A stretch of DNA of 64,000 nucleotides from Toxorhynchites rutilus septentrionalis (taxonomy: Eukaryota > Arthropoda > Insecta > Diptera > Culicidae). The position numbers were made by a program, and so were the translations under genes. The DNA is taken from contig NC_073746.1 of NCBI RefSeq assembly GCF_029784135.1, forward strand, positions 76,496,542 to 76,560,541, written 5' to 3'. This document shows positions 46,194 through 57,544 of this stretch, in pieces (the stretch's first letter is position 1; each line of letters starts with the position of its first letter). The notes beneath the pieces were generated by a model. The model made no database searches, was not told the DNA's origin, and saw only the letters and a program-made list of their open reading frames with translations.

Positions 46194-46621
46194 ACATTTG
46201 GTTTTGTGATTTTTCAATCAATTGCAATTAACAGGATAGATTCTGAAGATTATTTTTCCCCATCAGTAGGATATTTCCGTATCCAATATTGTATGCGCCC
46301 GCAATCGATTCTTGCGCTGTCGCCGAAAGTTCCGAGCTCAGAGAGTTCATTCCCCTCTAGTTTGCCTTCCAAATTGCCATCGTAAACCACACCTTCTCTC
46401 GATTCAATCACACACAAAAAGCATACTTAAGCGATATTCTGGTGGTGAGACACATTCATTTTTCGTGAGGACATCGACAAGACAACATCGTTGCCTAACG
46501 TGCTGGAGGAGGTGGACGGCGAAGGATCGACACATACACGCGCAGAATTCTTTCCGTTTGGATGCCATTCAGCATCGAGAAAGTTCCGGAAAGATCTAAT
46601 CATTGCTGGGAAATAATCAGC
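46194..46621 (+). repeat. Spacer copy A of the satellite locus
   Basis: It contains TTTGGTTTTGTG, GTATGCGCCCGCAATCGATT and GTGCTGGAGGAGGTGGACGG, and ends with the leader GAATTCTTTCCGTTTGGATG fused to the satellite. It is nearly identical to 50,448-50,875, at an offset of 4,254 bp. A 95-codon frame (46,312-46,599) is shared by both copies with very few changes. Recent duplication explains this better than coding constraint. Confidence 0.9.
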
Positions 46622-49600
46622 CAGTTCCTCTGGGAATTTAAAAATACATTCATGTGAAAGAATTTATTTGAATGTTTTCTATTCATGTAACACTGTGACC
46701 AAATATTTTTCAATCAAGTACTATTAACAGGTGGTTATCGAGTTAGTATTAACCACTGGTGGGCTTCCAGTATCGAGGAAAATGTGGAAATATCTAATCG
46801 TTACTGAAAATAATCTGCCAGTTCCTCTGGGAATTTAAAAATACATTCATGTGAAAAAGTTTATTTGAATGTTTTCAATCCATGTAACACTGTGACCAAA
46901 TATGTTTCAAGCAAGTGCTATTAACAGATGGTTATCGAATTAGCATTAACCACAGGTGGGCTTCCAGTATCGAGGAAAATGTGGAAATATCTAATCGTTA
47001 CTGAAAATAATCTGCCAGTTCCTCTGGGAATTTAAAATTACATTCATGTGAAAGAGTTTATTTTAATGTTTTCTATCCATGTAACACTGTGACCAAATAT
47101 GTTTCAAGCAAGTGCTATTAACAGATGGTTATCGAATTAGCATTAACCACAGGTGGGCTTCCAGTATCGAGGAAAATGTGGAAATATCTAATCGTTACTG
47201 AAAATAATCAGCCAGTTCCTCTGGGAATTTAAAAATGCATTCATGTGAAAAAGTTTATTTGAATGTTTTCTATCCATGTAACACTGTGACCAAATATGTT
47301 TCAAGCAAGTGCTATTAACAGATGGTTATCGAATTAGCATTAACCACAGGTGGGCTTCCAGTATCGAGGAAAATGTGGAAATATCTAATCGTTACTGAAA
47401 ATAATCAGCCAGTTCCTCTGGGAATTTAAAAATGCATTCATGTGAAAAAGTTTATTTGAATGTTTTCTATTCATGTAACACTGTGACCAAATATTTTTCA
47501 ATCAAGTACTATTAACAGGTGGTTATCGAGTTAGTATTAACCACTGGTGGGCTTCCAGTATCGAGGAAAATGTGGAAATATCTAATCGTTACTGAAAATA
47601 ATCTGCCAGTTCCTCTGGGAATTTAAAAATACATTCATGTGAAAAAGTTTATTTGAATGTTTTCAATCCATGTAACACTGTGACCAAATATGTTTCAAGC
47701 AAGTGCTATTAACAGATGGTTATCGAATTAGCATTAACCACAGGTGGGCTTCCAGTATCGAGGAAAATGTGGAAATATCTAATCGTTACTGAAAATAATC
47801 AGCCAGTTCCTCTGGGAATTTAAAAATGCATTCATGTGAAAAAGTTTATTTGAATGTTTTCTATCCATGTAACACTGTGACCAAATATGTTTCAAGTAAG
47901 TGCTATTAACAGATGGTTATCGAATTAGCATTAACCACAGGTGGGCTTCCAGTATCGAGGAAAATGTGGAAATATCTAATCGTTACTGAAAATAATCTGC
48001 CAGTTCCTCTGGGAATTTAAAATTACATTCATGTGAAAGAGTTTATTTTAATGTTTTCTATCCATGTAACACTGTGACCAAATATGTTTCAAGCAAGTGC
48101 TATTAACAGATGGTTATCGAATTAGCATTAACCACAGGTGGGCTTCCAGTATCGAGGAAAATGTGGAAATATCTAATCGTTACTGAAAATAATCAGCCAG
48201 TTCCTCTGGGAATTTAAAAATGCATTCATGTGAAAAAGTTTATTTGAATGTTTTCTATCCATGTAACACTGTGACCAAATATGTTTCAAGCAAGTGCTAT
48301 TAACAGATGGTTATCGAATTAGCATTAACCACAGGTGGGCTTCCAGTATCGAGGAAAATGTGGAAATATCTAATCGTTACTGAAAATAATCAGCCAGTTC
48401 CTCTGGGAATTTAAAAATGCATTCATGTGAAAAAGTTTATTTGAATGTTTTCTATTCATGTAACACTGTGACCAAATATTTTTCAATCAAGTACTATTAA
48501 CAGGTGGTTATCGAGTTAGTATTAACCACTGGTGGGCTTCCAGTATCGAGGAAAATGTGGAAATATCTAATCGTTACTGAAAATAATCTGCCAGTTCCTC
48601 TGGGAATTTAAAAATACATTCATGTGAAAAAGTTTATTTGAATGTTTTCAATCCATGTAACACTGTGACCAAATATGTTTCAAGCAAGTGCTATTAACAG
48701 ATGGTTATCGAATTAGCATTAACCACAGGTGGGCTTCCAGTATCGAGGAAAATGTGGAAATATCTAATCGTTACTGAAAATAATCAGCCAGTTCCTCTGG
48801 GAATTTAAAAATGCATTCATGTGAAAAAGTTTATTTGAATGTTTTCTATCCATGTAACACTGTGACCAAATATGTTTCAAGTAAGTGCTATTAACAGATG
48901 GTTATCGAATTAGCATTAACCACAGGTGGGCTTCCAGTATCGAGGAAAATGTGGAAATATCTAATCGTTACTGAAAATAATCTGCCAGTTCCTCTGGGAA
49001 TTTAAAAATACATTCATGTGAAAAAGTTTATTTGAATGTTTTCAATCCATGTAACACTGTGACCAAATATGTTTCAAGCAAGTGCTATTAACAGATGGTT
49101 ATCGAATTAGCATTAACCACAGGTGGGCTTCCAGTATCGAGGAAAATGTGGAAATATCTAATCGTTACTGAAAATAATCTGCCAGTTCCTCTGGGAATTT
49201 AAAATTACATTCATGTGAAAGAGTTTATTTGAATGTTTTCTATCCATGTAACACTGTGACCAAATATGTTTCAAGCAAGTGCTATTAACAGATGGTTATC
49301 GAATTAGCATTAACCACAGGTGGGCTTCCAGTATCGAGGAAAATGTGGAAATATCTAATCGTTACTGAAAATAATCAGCCAGTTCCTCTGGGAATTTAAA
49401 AATGCATTCATGTGAAAAAGTTTATTTGAATGTTTTCTATTCATGTAACACTGTGACCAAATATTTTTCAATCAAGTACTATTAACAGGTGGTTATCGAG
49501 TTAGTATTAACCACTGGTGGGCTTCCAGTATCGAGGAAAATGTGGAAATATCTAATCGTTACTGAAAATAATCTGCCAGTTCCTCTGGGAATTTAAAAAT

Positions 49601-50447
49601 ACATTCATGTGAAAAAGTTTATTTGAATGTTTTCAATCCATGTAACACTGTGACCAAATATGTTTCAAGCAAGTGCTATTAACAGATGGTTATCGAATTA
49701 GCATTAACCACAGGTGGGCTTCCAGTATCGAGGAAAATGTGGAAATATCTAATCGTTACTGAAAATAATCAGCCAGTTCCTCTGGGAATTTAAAAATGCA
49801 TTCATGTGAAAAAGTTTATTTGAATGTTTTCTATCCATGTAACACTGTGACCAAATATGTTTCAAGTAAGTGCTATTAACAGATGGTTATCGAATTAGCA
49901 TTAACCACAGGTGGGCTTCCAGTATCGAGGAAAATGTGGAAATATCTAATCGTTACTGAAAATAATCTGCCAGTTCCTCTGGGAATTTAAAATTACATTC
50001 ATGCGAAAGAGTTTATTTTAATGTTTTCTATCCATGTAACACTGTGACTAAATATGTTTCAAGCAAGTGCTATTAACAGATGGTTATCGAATTAGCATTA
50101 ACCACAGGTGGGCTTCCAGTATCGAGGTAAATGTGGAAATATCTAATCGTTACTGAAAATAATCTGCCAGTTCCTCTGGGAATTTAAAAATACATTCATG
50201 TGAAAAAGTTTATTTTAATGTTTTCTATCCATGTAACACTGTGACCAAATATGTTTCAAGCAAGTGCTATTAACAGATAGTTATCGAATTAGCATTAACC
50301 ACAGGTGGGCTTCCAGTATCGAGGAAAATGTGGAAATATCTAATCGTTACTGAAAATAATCTGCCAGTTCCTCTGGGAATTTAAAAATACATTCATGTGA
50401 AAGAGTTTATTTTAATGTTTTCTATCCATGTAACACTGTGACCAAAT

Positions 50448-50875
50448 ACATTTGGTTTTGTGGTTTTTCAATCAATCGCAATTAATAGGATAGCTTCTGA
50501 AGATTATTCTTCTCCAACAGTAGGATATTTCCGTATCCAATATTGTATGCGCCCGCAATCGATTATTGCTCAGTCGCCGAAAGTTTCGAGCTCAGAGAGT
50601 TCATTCCCCTCTAGTTTGCCTTCCAAATTGCCATCGTAAACCACACCTTCTCTCGATTCAATCACACACAAAAAGCATACTTAAGCGATATTCTGGTGGT
50701 GAGACACATTCATTTTTCGTGAGGACATCGACAAGACAACATCGTTGCCTAACGTGCTGGAGGAGGTGGACGGCGAAGGATCGACACATACACGCGCAGA
50801 ATTCTTTCCGTTTGGATGCCATTCAGCATCGAGAAAGTTCCGGAAAGATCTAATCATTGCTGGGAAATAATCAGC
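50448..50875 (+). repeat. Spacer copy B of the satellite locus
   Basis: This is the direct repeat of spacer A, exactly 4,254 bp away with only scattered substitutions (for example ATTCTTGCGCTG against ATTATTGCTCAG). A third, more diverged and truncated spacer begins near 51,150 (ACATTTGGGTTTGTG). Confidence 0.9.
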
Positions 50876-51429
50876 CAGTTCCTCTGGGAATTTAAAAATA
50901 CATTCATGTGAAAGAGTTTATTTGAATGTTTTCTATTCATGTAACACTGTGACCAAATATTTTTCAATCAAGTACTATTAACAGGTGGTTATCGAGTTAG
51001 TATTAACTACTGGTGGGCTTCCAGTATCGAGGAAAATGTGGAAATATCTAATCGTTACTGAAAATAATAAGCCAGTTCCTCTGGGAATTTAGAATTACAT
51101 TCATGTGAAAGAGTTTATTTTAATGTTTTCTATCCATAAAATATCCATATAATACATTTGGGTTTGTGATTTGTCAATCAAGTACAGTTAGCAGGTTAGC
51201 TTCTGAAGATTATTCTTCAGAACAAGGTTTTTCGTATCCTATATTGGATGCATAAAACCTTGTGCCTCCAACGTAACGCTCTCGTTTTCGAAGTCTCCCA
51301 AATATTCATTTATTCATTCATTCAGAATGGATTTAGATTCAACTTCAAACAAATGATCTCTAAATCAACGATAGTCCTACGTCACCCTTGCGGTTATACC
51401 ATAGATATAACCCACTTCCTGTTTTTTGT

Positions 51430-54400
51430 TATCAGAAATAGGGTGACCAAAATTGTCGATAAAATAAAAAATCTAACCTTCTTATCTTTATAGATAGAGG
51501 TAAACATAGTTTGACAATGTTGTAGTCCCAGTTATTTGAGATATCTTTGTAGAACAAAGTTTTTTCTATCTCTTGAAATAACGGATATAGCGCCTTTTTT
51601 CTAAGTTACGAGAGGGTCACAATGAAAAAAAACTGTTTTTTGCTCTAACTTTTATATTTCAAATTCTACATACAAACTGTCTTCAAAAGATTTTTAGAAC
51701 TCACTAATACAAACATTTTGCTATACAGAACTTCTCAATATCTCAACTTCACGCGAAGTTATTGATATTTCATTTGTTTGTCATTCTTTTTGGGGCAAAC
51801 ATAAAAAATGTTTGTTGAAAGAATTTGAAAGACCAAATTTCACTCTATATAATATATGATTTTTAAGACTATGTTATTATTCGTGTTTGAGTAAATTCAA
51901 ATTGAAATCATGAGTTTTTCGATGAAAACCCATCAATAACTTTGTGCAGGATTAAGATATTGACAGATTCTGCATCGCGAAATTTTGGTATTGATAAGCT
52001 CTAAAAGTCGTACGAAGACAGTTTTGATGTAGAATTCTAAATATAAAAGTTTGAGTAAAAAACCCGTTTTTTCATGGTTACCCTAATGTAACTTAGATAG
52101 AAAGCGATGAAAACAACTTTGAGGAAGATATTTATTCTTTAGACAAAAACTCTCTTCGACAAAGTTGTTACATATGATAGAGCGCTCATTTTTATGTTAT
52201 CAAAAATAGGGTGACCAAAATTTTCGATGAAATAAAAAATCTAGCCTTCTTATCTTTATTAGAGACAAACATAGTTTGACAATGCTGTAGCACCAGTTAT
52301 TAAACTTTGTAGAACAAAACTTATTTCTATATTTTAATATAATCGACTTAGCGCTTTTTTTTAAGTTGCATTAGGGTGACCATGAAAAAACGGGGTTTTT
52401 TGTTTTAACTTTTATATTTTAAATTCTACATCAAAACTGTCTTCGTACGACTTTTAGAGCTTATCAATATCAACATTTTGCGATGCAGAACTTGTCAATA
52501 TCTTAATCCTGCTCAATGTTATAGATGGGTTTTCACCCAAAAACTCATGATTTCAAATTAAATTTACTCAAACACGAAAAATAACATAGTTTTGGAAATC
52601 ACACATCATATAGAGTGAAATATGCTCTTTCAAATGTTTCAAAATTTGTTTATGTTTGCCCCAGAAAGAATGGAAAACAATTGATTAGATCGTATTTTTT
52701 GGGAATAAATATCAATAACATTGAGTGAAGTTGAGATATTGACAAGTTCTGCATCGCAAAATGTTTGTATTAGTAAGTTCTAAAAGTCTTTCGAAAACAG
52801 TTTGCATGTAGAATTTGAATTATAAAAGTTAGAGCAAGAAAACAGTTTTTTTTTCATGGTGACCCTAAAGTAACTTAGACGCTATATCGATTATTTCAAG
52901 AGATAGAAAAAAAACTTTGTTCAACAAAGATGTCTCAAATAACAAATAACTAATTTTTTTTTTCAAATGTATTCAAAGTCTCGTGTCAATGTAACGCCAC
53001 ACAGTCTGATAAGTGAATTGATCTATTCACGTGTGCTTTGTTCTTCTCTCACAAACACTATTACCCCATTTTTACACGTGGGTTTACCTATACTACTACA
53101 ATGGCTAACTTCTACCTTCACCTTAAAGTTATTGATGTTTTTTTACCCAAAAACTCATTATTTCAATTTTAATTTACTCAAACACAAAAAAAAATAACAT
53201 AGTGTTGAAAATCACACATCATGTAGAGTGAAATATGCTCTTTCAAATGCCAAGAAAGAATGACAAACAATTGAAAAGTGCGTATTTTTTTAGAAGAAAT
53301 ATCAATAACTTTGAGTGAAGTTGAGATATTGACAAGTTCTGCATCGCAAAATATTTTATTAGTAAGTTCTAAAAGTCTTCCGAAGACAATTTGTATGTAG
53401 AATTTGAAATATAAAAGTTAGAGCAAAAAAAACAATTTCTTTCATTGTGACCCTATCGTAACTTAGAAAAAAGGCGCTATATCGGTTATTTCAAGAGATA
53501 GAAAAAAACTTTGTTCTACACTGAGAGGAATAGTTAGTAAATACGACGAATTTTTTGGTACATGTTACCAATTCTCTAGTCATTTTCTACCCTACTAATC
53601 ATTGGTACATATTACGAAAGAAAAATGGTAGGCACAAACGTCAAACAAACTACGATTTGTTGGTCCAACATTGGTGCAATATCAGTGAAAATTTTGCTTC
53701 TCATTTGTGAGAGATAATCATCAGGGATAATAAAAATGTTTATTAATAATTATTTTTAATTTAAAAAATTCTATTTGATTACATTTAACTCCACATACTT
53801 AGAATACTTCTTCTTCTTTCTTTGTTTTTAAGAGGCTTTAAACTTTGCAGTTCATTCTAACTTAGAATACATTATAATAATAATATATAACTTATTCTAT
53901 GAGCAGCGAACACGAGGAAAGTTCCCGTTCCTCTTCCTGCTGCATCGCTCTAGTTTACATTATTTAGGGAGTGTCGGTAGCACCAGCACGTTTCATCCGC
54001 ATTTTCTTCTCTCGTGTCTCTATGAAGAAAAGAAATACATATGTTAATAATATTAAAGATGTATATATGTAATGAAACGTAACATCAACAAAATGCTTAC
54101 CTCCGAATCGCTTCATCTCCAAAATAGAAATGGCGATTGCAAAGTGCGCACATCACAGATGTTAGGTATGACAAAAAAACAAAGTTACTAATGGTATGAA
54201 GTAAAATCTACGAATCTCTGGTAGGAACGTTCATTGCGTCTGACATCGCTTTTACGCAATTTGGGTAATATTTACAAAACATTTGTATATTTTACCAATG
54301 TTTTGGCTACTAAAAATTTGGTAGCTGCTTTTACTAAACTATTTCTCCAGTGTACAAAGATATCTCAAATAACTGGGACTCCAACATTGTCCAACTATGT

Positions 54401-54475
54401 TTGCCTCTATATATAAAGATAAAAAAGTTATATTTTTCATTGACAATTTTGGTCACCCTATTTTTGATAACATGA
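51430..54475. repeat. Array of direct and inverted copies of an AT-rich unit
   Basis: The unit AATAGGGTGACCAAAATT...GACAATGTTGTAG...AACAAAG occurs directly at 51,443 and 52,205. It occurs inverted at 52,490-52,950 and at 53,120-53,520 plus 54,355-54,475. Shared blocks include TCTGCATCGC and ATAAAAGTT.GAG. A MITE splits the last copy. It is non-coding and looks like a foldback element that duplicated. Confidence 0.75.
53521..54354. mobile_element. TA-inserted MITE within the inverted array
   Basis: The ends CACTGAGAGGAATAGTTAGT (left) and the complement of ACTATTTCTCCAGTG (right) are imperfect inverted repeats flanked by TA. Removing the 834 bp restores TTCTACAAAGATATCTCAAA, the uninterrupted sequence seen in the other unit copies. 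It contains a family D SINE tail at 53,806-53,865. Confidence 0.75.
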
Positions 54476-54564
54476 AAATGAGCGCTCTATCGTATGTTCA
54501 ACTTTGTCGAAGACAATTTTTGTCTAGAGAATAACTATCGAGCTCTAAATGCTAATTTCCACTT

Positions 54565-55110
54565 AAATACATCTCCTGGACCATTGTGCAAGGATGAGTA
54601 TTTTTGTCCGGAAGAATTCTAATCTGCGAAAAATGTCTCGAGCAAAACCGAATCTATCTCAACCAGCTTCTTCGGATTCATAAACCCATGGCAGTACCGA
54701 CATGAGGCTACCGGTTTTGGCAGCACAACACCAGCCATGTAGACCACTTAAAAGATCCCAGTAAGATTCACTTTTCTGCTAATCACGTTTCGAGCGCAAT
54801 TTTATGTGTACATACAAGATGTTAATCTCAACCATTTTCGGTTTTTTTCTTGTGTACATTTAGAGTGCAAGGAATAGTCAGAATTAATCCCACCAGATGG
54901 CCGAACTTGGCTACTCTTACTCTACAGTGCCATTCCGAGCGCCAACCGGGTGGTCTGTTGATAATCAATCGAAATATGAATTTGTCTTCCCCCATCGGTT
55001 CATTCATCGCTATTCTTTCGTCCATCCTAGGCACCGGCTGTATAGACCAGAACTTGAAGGACTTATTAACACGTTGAGCTCCGTGTCGGTTCCAAGGGAT
55101 TGACATTGAG
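54565..55110 (+). pseudogene. Possible host exon remnants (DM4/DM12-like, tentative)
   Basis: A frame at 54,897-55,103 encodes MAELGYSYSTVPFRAPTGW, then a stretch ending RHRLYRPELEGLIN. The Y/LE pattern is faintly like insect DM4/DM12-family proteins. A short upstream piece (54,565-54,607) reads GPLCKDEYFCPEEF then a stop, like a C-terminal end of that family. The order (C-terminal piece first) would need two tandem genes. No splice-supported model could be built. Confidence 0.25.
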
Positions 55111-55574
55111 CTTTTCGTTAGACAAACGATGATCTGACAGTTACAAAGTGAAGAAATATAAAACAAAATTGTTTGTTCTCGAATGTTTTACGATATGTGA
55201 CTACTTTCTAGACGAGTTACTGACTATTTTTATCTACACAATAATTATCTCTGGAAGCGAGGAACGACACTGATATTGTGAAAATGCTCTTGATGTTGGC
55301 TGAATGGAAAGCGTCGCAAGATGAAATCGGAGCTCAAGATGTTAAGTGCACTATCTTAGGCTCCGTATACAAATAACGTAACGCTAAAAATACGTATTTC
55401 GCCCCCCTCTCTCATTACGTAAAGCAAGTCGAACAAATTACACATAGCAACTAACCAACCTTGATTGGTTTGGCGACCATTCTTCTGAAATGAGTGATTT
55501 GAGACTTTCTTCGTCGAATTCAGAAAGAGCGTGTCATCGACGTCAAAGTCACAATTTTTGAACTTTGCAAACTA

Positions 55575-56843
55575 CAGGGTTTTCCATTTCGGGCTTCCGA
55601 AAGTATACAGCCCTGCGCTAACAACCGTTTGACATAGTTGTCAACCAAAGCGTCATATCGTTAGTTGAATGCCTGCTATTTTACAATATGGATCGTTTTA
55701 GCATCGCACAACGTGTTAATTTTGTTAAATTATACAATAAAAATGATGAAAAACTGGCAAATGTTTTTCGAGCATTACGGACGGATTTTGGTCGTCATGG
55801 ACGGCCTATAGAGCACACAATCGCTAATGTAGTGCGTAAATTCGAACAAACGGGATCCGTTGCGGATATTGTGAAACCTGTGCATCATCGTAATGTGCGT
55901 TCGGCCGAAAATATTGCTACTGTTGCTGCCAGTGTGGAGGATGACCCGAATGTTTCGATTCCACGGCGTGCTCAGCAATTGGGCGAATTTTGCATTTGGA
56001 CTTGCACCTACATCCATATAAAGTCCAACTGGTACAAAAATTAGAGCGTGGTGACCATGGAATGCGTAGGGCATACGTCGATTGGGTGAACGAGCAACAT
56101 CAGCAAAATGCTGAATTTTCGCATCAAATTTTCTTCAGCGATGAGGCACATTTCGAGCTCGGTGGCTATGTGAACACCCAAAATTTCCGTATATGGGGCT
56201 CAGAAAATCCACACGTGATTGTTGAGAGGCCATTGCATCCGCCAAAAGACACTGTTTGGTGCGCATTATGGTCTTGTGGAGTCATCGGGCCGTATTTCTT
56301 TGAAAATGAGGACGGCGAGACAGTAACTGTGAATGGTGAGCGCTATGGCCGCATGTTAACCGATTTTTTTTTGCCACAAATTGAAGATATGGATACGGAT
56401 GACATGTGGTTTCAGCAGGACGGTGCCACGTGCCACAGAACACGACCGAACATGGCCATAATGCGAACAAAATTTGAGGGACGCGTTTTGGTGATTCCAA
56501 TTGGCCGTCATGCGATTTGAACCCGCTAGACTTTTTGTTGTGGGGTTATGCGAAAGACCGTGTCCAACTCTCCGCAAACTCTTGAATATTTGAAAGACAA
56601 CATTCGTGAAGTTATAACCGAGATACCGCCCCATATGTGCCGAATAGTCATCGAAAATTACCTGTTCCGGATCAAGGTGAGATCAAGGCGAGGAAGCCCT
56701 AGGTAGACATTTGAATGATGTTGTATTTCACACATAATGGCATAAACCAAACTTTAATTTGAAATAAAAGTTTCATCGAAATTCGAATTCTAAATGTGTT
56801 TTATTTCAATTTACTTTCGGAATTTAAAGATGGAAAACCCCAC
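55575..56843 (+). mobile_element. Rosa-like (DD41D) mariner element
   Basis: The left end CAGGGTTTTCCATTTCGGG follows TA (55,573-55,574). The right end ACTTTCGGAATTTAAAGATG plus GAAAACCCC is its diverged complement. One pseudogene transposase fills it. Confidence 0.72.
55688..56735 (+). pseudogene. DD41D (rosa-like) transposase pseudogene
   Basis: ATG 55,688 begins MDRFSIAQRVNFVKLYNKND, followed by HTH domains. A deletion near 55,985 removes part of the second HTH and shifts frame. The next frame carries FFSDEAHFELGGYVN (first Asp) and DDMWFQQDGATCHRT (second Asp). A further deletion near 56,490 shifts frame again before CDLNPLDFFLWGYAKDR (third Asp). With that deletion restored, the Asp-Asp spacing is consistent with about 41. 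The C-terminus HLNDVVFH ends near 56,735. Confidence 0.82.
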
Positions 56844-56849
56844 ATTTCC

Positions 56850-57246
56850 ATGCTGTAGACCTTCTCTATACACGATTACAATTAGTATAGTTTTGAAGAG
56901 CAAAAGTAGTTCTATCGAATAAATACCTATACGAATCGTTGTAAACGAAAGAAATATAAAAACGCTATGAACTTTTTCCCCAACCCAATACTATCGACTC
57001 TTTATAACCGAGTCAATGGTGGAGCTAAAAATTAAGGTGGCTTCTGAAATAAAGCTCCGCTGTTTCAAGCCACTCGCGGCGCGAAACGCAGGGGAATATT
57101 TTTTCCCTTCGTTTGTGGGTGATTATAATTTTTTTTTCAGAAATACTACTGTTCTCAAATTCATATATTTAGGTCGCTTATGGAAAATTCTGAGTGAAAA
57201 ATTATGGGTATGATGAGTTAGACCCAAGAGTTTGAGAACGGCGTTG
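56850..57246. other. Short intergenic stretch
   Basis: No gene, RNA or clear repeat seen. Confidence 0.4.
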
Positions 57247-57259
57247 GCTGTTACTGGTT

Positions 57260-57531
57260 CTTCTTGAATGGCGTTAACGTTCCTTGTGGAACTTTTGCCG
57301 TCCCAACGTATGCATTAACTAGCGTCATTTATTAATTTAATATAAAATATATAAATTTCTTTAGCCAAATAACACGCCTTGGATATATTCCGAGGGGCAA
57401 GCTCTAGAATACGCGTGACCACAGTGCCAGTCGAAGGAAATTTCTTTGACGAAAAATCCCCCGGCCAGAACGGGAATCGAACCCGAACACCCGGCATGAT
57501 AATGTGAGACGCTAACCACTCGCCCACGGGT
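57260..57531 (-). mobile_element. Feilai-like tRNA-derived SINE
   Basis: The minus strand starts CACCCGTGGGCGAGTGGTTA, has the B-box GGGTTCGATTCCCG and ends CGCCATTCAAGAAGAA. The 13-bp duplications GCTGTTACTGGTT lie at 57,247-57,259 and 57,532-57,544. Confidence 0.9.
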
Positions 57532-57544
57532 GCTGTTACTGGTT

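Larger units (their letters stand above)
46111..51150 (+). repeat. 197-bp satellite array with higher-order structure
   Basis: The anchor CAGTTCCTCTGGG recurs at 46,622 and then every 197 bp exactly to 50,365 (19 intervals, no indel). It also occurs at 46,111, 50,876 and 51,073. That makes 20 complete monomers plus partial ones. Invariant segments include GTAACACTGTGACCAAATA and GGGCTTCCAGTATCGAGG. A variant monomer (TTTTTCAATCAAGTACTATT) recurs at anchors 47,410, 48,395 and 49,380, and another variant (CAAGTAAGTGC) at 47,895, 48,880 and 49,865. Both give a 985-bp (5 x 197) higher-order repeat. The array is non-coding. Confidence 0.97.

Noticed and set aside
46600..50450. CRISPR-like regular repeat array
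   Set aside because: The spacing is regular, but the whole 197-bp unit is repeated with no variable spacers, and the genome is eukaryotic.
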